From assembly GCA_023228745.1 (NCBI GenBank), contig JALOAP010000197.1:1-6134 (forward strand): 6,134 nucleotides of DNA, in the 5' to 3' direction. The notes beneath the pieces are model-generated. The model saw only the letters and a program-made list of their open reading frames with translations. It had not been told where the DNA came from and did no database searches. Shown here piece by piece: positions 5,944 through 6,134 of this stretch; position 1 is the stretch's first letter, and the number at the start of each line of letters is the position of its first letter. The stretch comes from Dehalococcoidia bacterium (lineage in GTDB: Bacteria; Chloroflexota; Dehalococcoidia; Tepidiformales; Tepidiformaceae). A program made the position numbers and the translations under genes.

Positions 5944-5972
5944 AACGTAATGCGGTGGCCGTGAAGGGTCAA
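5944..5972 (-). promoter_or_regulatory. Candidate mgtE promoter
   Basis: On the minus strand, TTGACC (5967-5972) matches the -35 consensus at 5 of 6 bases. A spacer of exactly 17 bases separates it from TACGTT (5944-5949), a weak -10 matching at 3 of 6. Transcription would start near 5937, giving a leader of about 39 bases, too short for an M-box magnesium riboswitch. The call rests on motif match and spacing only. Confidence 0.45.
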
Positions 5973-5999
5973 CGAACGCGAGACGGCCGACGGGAGGCC

Positions 6000-6011
6000 G
6001 GCCGTACGGCC
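6000..6011. promoter_or_regulatory. 12-bp palindrome in the mgtE divergent region
   Basis: GGCCGTACGGCC is a perfect 12-bp palindrome 28 bases upstream of the candidate mgtE -35. Further along, CGGTAC repeats directly at 6041-6046 and 6051-6056, ten bases apart (one helical turn). The second copy overlaps a -10-like TACACT (6054-6059) that faces the candidate gene at 6094. Either element could be an operator. No regulator is known from this window. Confidence 0.3.
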
Positions 6012-6093
6012 TGTCCCATGAGTGCCGCCATATCGCGACGCGGTACTCCCCGGTACACTTTGTGAAAGTCATCACCATGAGAGGCCCTTGATC

Positions 6094-6134
6094 ATGCCCC
6101 CTCTCGAGCGCTGGGCTCGGTTTTCCTATCGCCG
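6094..6134 (+). CDS. Candidate 5' end of a gene running off the right edge
   Basis: ATG at 6094 follows GAGAGG (6079-6084) with a 9-base spacer. The frame stays open to the edge, reading MPPLERWARFSYR for 13 codons. A short aromatic and basic start of this type often precedes the first membrane helix of MMPL/RND-type transporters. That resemblance is suggestive only, because no membrane segment lies in the window. A -10-like TACACT (6054-6059) precedes it. Confidence 0.5.
   Translation, partial: MPPLERWARFSYR

Noticed and set aside
5933..5960. GGCCGCA/TGCGGTGGCC imperfect stem near the mgtE transcription start
   Set aside because: It needs a 3-base bulge and overlaps the candidate -10, so it is no better than chance in GC-rich DNA.

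Overview
The window is GC-rich bacterial chromosomal DNA, and coding density is high. It holds seven complete genes, and one candidate partial gene is cut off at each edge. I see no mobile element, CRISPR array, tRNA, rRNA or plasmid feature. Gene content (short-type citrate synthase, crotonase-fold protein, MgtE Mg2+ transporter, SRPBCC protein, a signal-peptide protein with a C-terminal anchor) and the frequent GTG/TTG starts with clear Shine-Dalgarno sequences fit a GC-rich heterotroph. A Chloroflexota or actinobacterial-like lineage is a guess that the sequence alone cannot settle.

Layout. 1-20 (-): a possible gene start running off the left edge. 134-160: a strong hairpin built from two copies of an 8-bp palindrome, downstream of an exported, membrane-anchored unknown protein (185-724, -). 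725-981: a divergent intergenic region with inverted repeats and a foldable leader. 982-1650 (+): an SRPBCC-like membrane-linked protein, convergent with citrate synthase (1709-2839, -). An intrinsic terminator at 1657-1682 serves citrate synthase. 2990-3190 (-): a small acidic protein with a very strong ribosome binding site. 3263-4069 (-): a crotonase-superfamily protein. 4257-4490 (+): a second small acidic protein sharing the core DAQSxxSFPASDxPSFTPxT with the first. 4511-4534: a GC-rich hairpin shared by convergent genes. 4549-5898 (-): the magnesium transporter MgtE, with a candidate promoter at 5944-5972. 6094 onward (+): a candidate gene start at the right edge.

How the parts relate. 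The crotonase-fold gene, one small protein and citrate synthase lie in one direction (gaps 72 and 150 bases), so acyl-CoA metabolism sits upstream of entry into the TCA cycle. Citrate synthase also appears to have its own -10 element. The most noteworthy observations are the two divergent small SFPASD-motif paralogues that bracket the crotonase gene, and the loss of both canonical hydratase glutamates in that crotonase. Nothing here amounts to an evident new defence or mobile system. Most of the window is ordinary housekeeping content.
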